From positions 1 through 64,000 of the forward strand of contig NZ_VMNH01000018.1 of NCBI RefSeq assembly GCF_007625115.1: 64,000 nt of DNA. Reading direction: 5' to 3'. Below, piece after piece: positions 63,571-64,000 of this stretch. Source of the stretch: Sedimenticola selenatireducens. Lineage in GTDB: Bacteria > Pseudomonadota > Gammaproteobacteria > Chromatiales > Chromatiaceae. The position numbers and the translations under genes were made by a program. Each line of letters opens with the position of its first letter. The first letter of the stretch is position 1. The notes under the pieces were generated by a model that was not told where the DNA came from, ran no database searches, and saw nothing but the letters and a program-made list of their open reading frames with translations.

Positions 63571-63598
63571 TAAAAAAATGCCCGGCGGGGAGCCGGGC
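63571..63598 (-). terminator. Rho-independent terminator of phasin gene
   Basis: Arms GCCCGGC (63580-63586) and GCCGGGC (63592-63598) flank a 5-nt loop. On the minus strand the stem runs into a stretch of Ts (ATTTTTTTA), the correct orientation to end the phasin transcript about 95 bp after its stop codon. This also separates it from dsrA. Confidence 0.85.
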
Positions 63599-63693
63599 GA
63601 AAATCTCTCTATGCACTGTTCAGAGAGAGGAGGATCTCTGCCTGGGCCGGTTAATGACCGTCACAGGACGTTGATAAGGTGTTGCCGCTAGCG

Positions 63694-64000
63694 TTACTTT
63701 TTGAAGGCTTCGCCGGCTACTGCAGACACTTTGCTGTTGAAGGTGTTGATGCCATTCTCCAGCCAGCTGCGGTACTCGTTACTGGCCTGACTGGCCAGAT
63801 CGACGGCTTCACGGCCTTTAACAGCCATGTTCTCGCTCAATGCTTTACCCAGTGCGGCCTGGTTTTCCAGTACAGTCTTGATATCCTGTGGGTTGCCGTT
63901 GGCTGCGATCTGGTCTATACCTGCATCAACAAACAATCCAAATGCATCCATCTGTTTTTCAACCAATTTCTCCCAGGTGCGGAGGTTGATTTCAGCCAGC
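63694..64000 (-). CDS. Phasin family protein, C-terminal part (5' end outside window)
   Basis: The frame is open to the right edge, so the true start is not visible. The seen part (about 102 residues) is a helical phasin C-terminus: LAEINLRTWEKLVEKQMDAFGLFVDAG, then LENQAALGKALSENM, AVDLASQASNEYRSWLENGINTF and a short tail. Phasins coat polyhydroxyalkanoate granules, implying carbon storage. The gene lies upstream of dsrA with a terminator between, so they are probably not one message. PHA synthase genes are not in view. Confidence 0.85.
   Translation of the reverse strand, partial: LAEINLRTWEKLVEKQMDAFGLFVDAGIDQIAANGNPQDIKTVLENQAALGKALSENMAVKGREAVDLASQASNEYRSWLENGINTFNSKVSAVAGEAFKK

Larger units (their letters stand above)
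63392..63693. other. Intergenic region upstream of dsrA, 302 bp
   Basis: No gene is seen. It contains the dsrA ribosome site (63396-63403 on the minus strand), an 8-bp-arm inverted repeat at 63539-63559, and a terminator (63571-63598) for the phasin gene. A weak CTCTCT/AGAGAG hairpin lies at 63604-63628. On the minus strand an AT-rich CATAATATAC near 63465 could be a -10 for dsrA, but no matching -35 is visible. Confidence 0.6.

Noticed and set aside
63604-63628. CTCTCT/AGAGAG hairpin near the phasin stop
   Set aside because: Short weak stem with a long loop; the stronger GC-rich hairpin at 63571-63598 explains termination.

Overview
The window reads as a chromosomal segment of a free-living or symbiotic sulfur-oxidising gammaproteobacterium. 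The main evidence is an oxidative-type dissimilatory sulfite reductase alpha subunit (dsrA), a complete System I cytochrome c maturation operon (ccmABCDEFGHI), a di-haem-motif cytochrome c, a phasin suggesting polyhydroxyalkanoate storage, and the gammaproteobacterial neighbourhood rph / yicC-gmk-rpoZ-spoT-ridA-recG / ubiC-ubiA. The lineage is inferred from gene content and order. No insertion sequence, prophage, CRISPR array or rRNA operon was seen.

Left part (1-20.4 kb): the 3' end of a TonB-like gene with a 12-bp tandem repeat, a TlpA-type thioredoxin, tRNA-Arg(CCG), gabD, a tandem-domain cytochrome c, rep helicase and a LOG-family nucleosidase. These are followed by the whole phosphate regulon phoB-phoR-pstS-pstC-pstA-pstB-phoU, with Pho boxes before phoB and before pstS. 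Next come quinone oxidoreductase, nhaA, ylqF/rbgA and a chemoreceptor.

Middle (20.4-34 kb): a signalling-rich stretch holding an HD-GYP protein, a Crp/Fnr regulator, a 1306-residue SBP-PAS-GAF-PAS-PAS-GGDEF-EAL protein, a PAS histidine kinase, a periplasmic protein with two PilJ/NarX-like motifs and a CheY-like regulator. Metabolic genes are interspersed (alpha/beta hydrolase, ketopantoate reductase-like, class III CoA-transferase, rdgB).

Right part (34-64 kb): ccmA-I in two tight blocks, an exported pentapeptide-repeat protein, and a second chemoreceptor with a near-consensus sigma-28 promoter. After it lie a LysR / omega-aminotransferase / CoA-acylating semialdehyde dehydrogenase cassette matching beta-alanine catabolism (bauR-bauA-bauC/mmsA), and a hemerythrin-NIT-HAMP-GGDEF protein. 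The housekeeping block follows, with a Ser/Thr kinase and PP2C phosphatase lodged between rph and yicC. The window ends with dsrA, which has no dsrB beside it, and a phasin cut by the window edge.

Functionally the window combines phosphate scavenging, periplasmic redox and haem chemistry, c-di-GMP and chemotaxis signalling, and stringent-response/RNA housekeeping. The items most worth follow-up are the solitary dsrA, the hemerythrin-NIT-GGDEF protein with one substituted metal ligand, the kinase/phosphatase pair beside the ppGpp genes, and the two chemoreceptors that share a C-terminal sensor-like domain.
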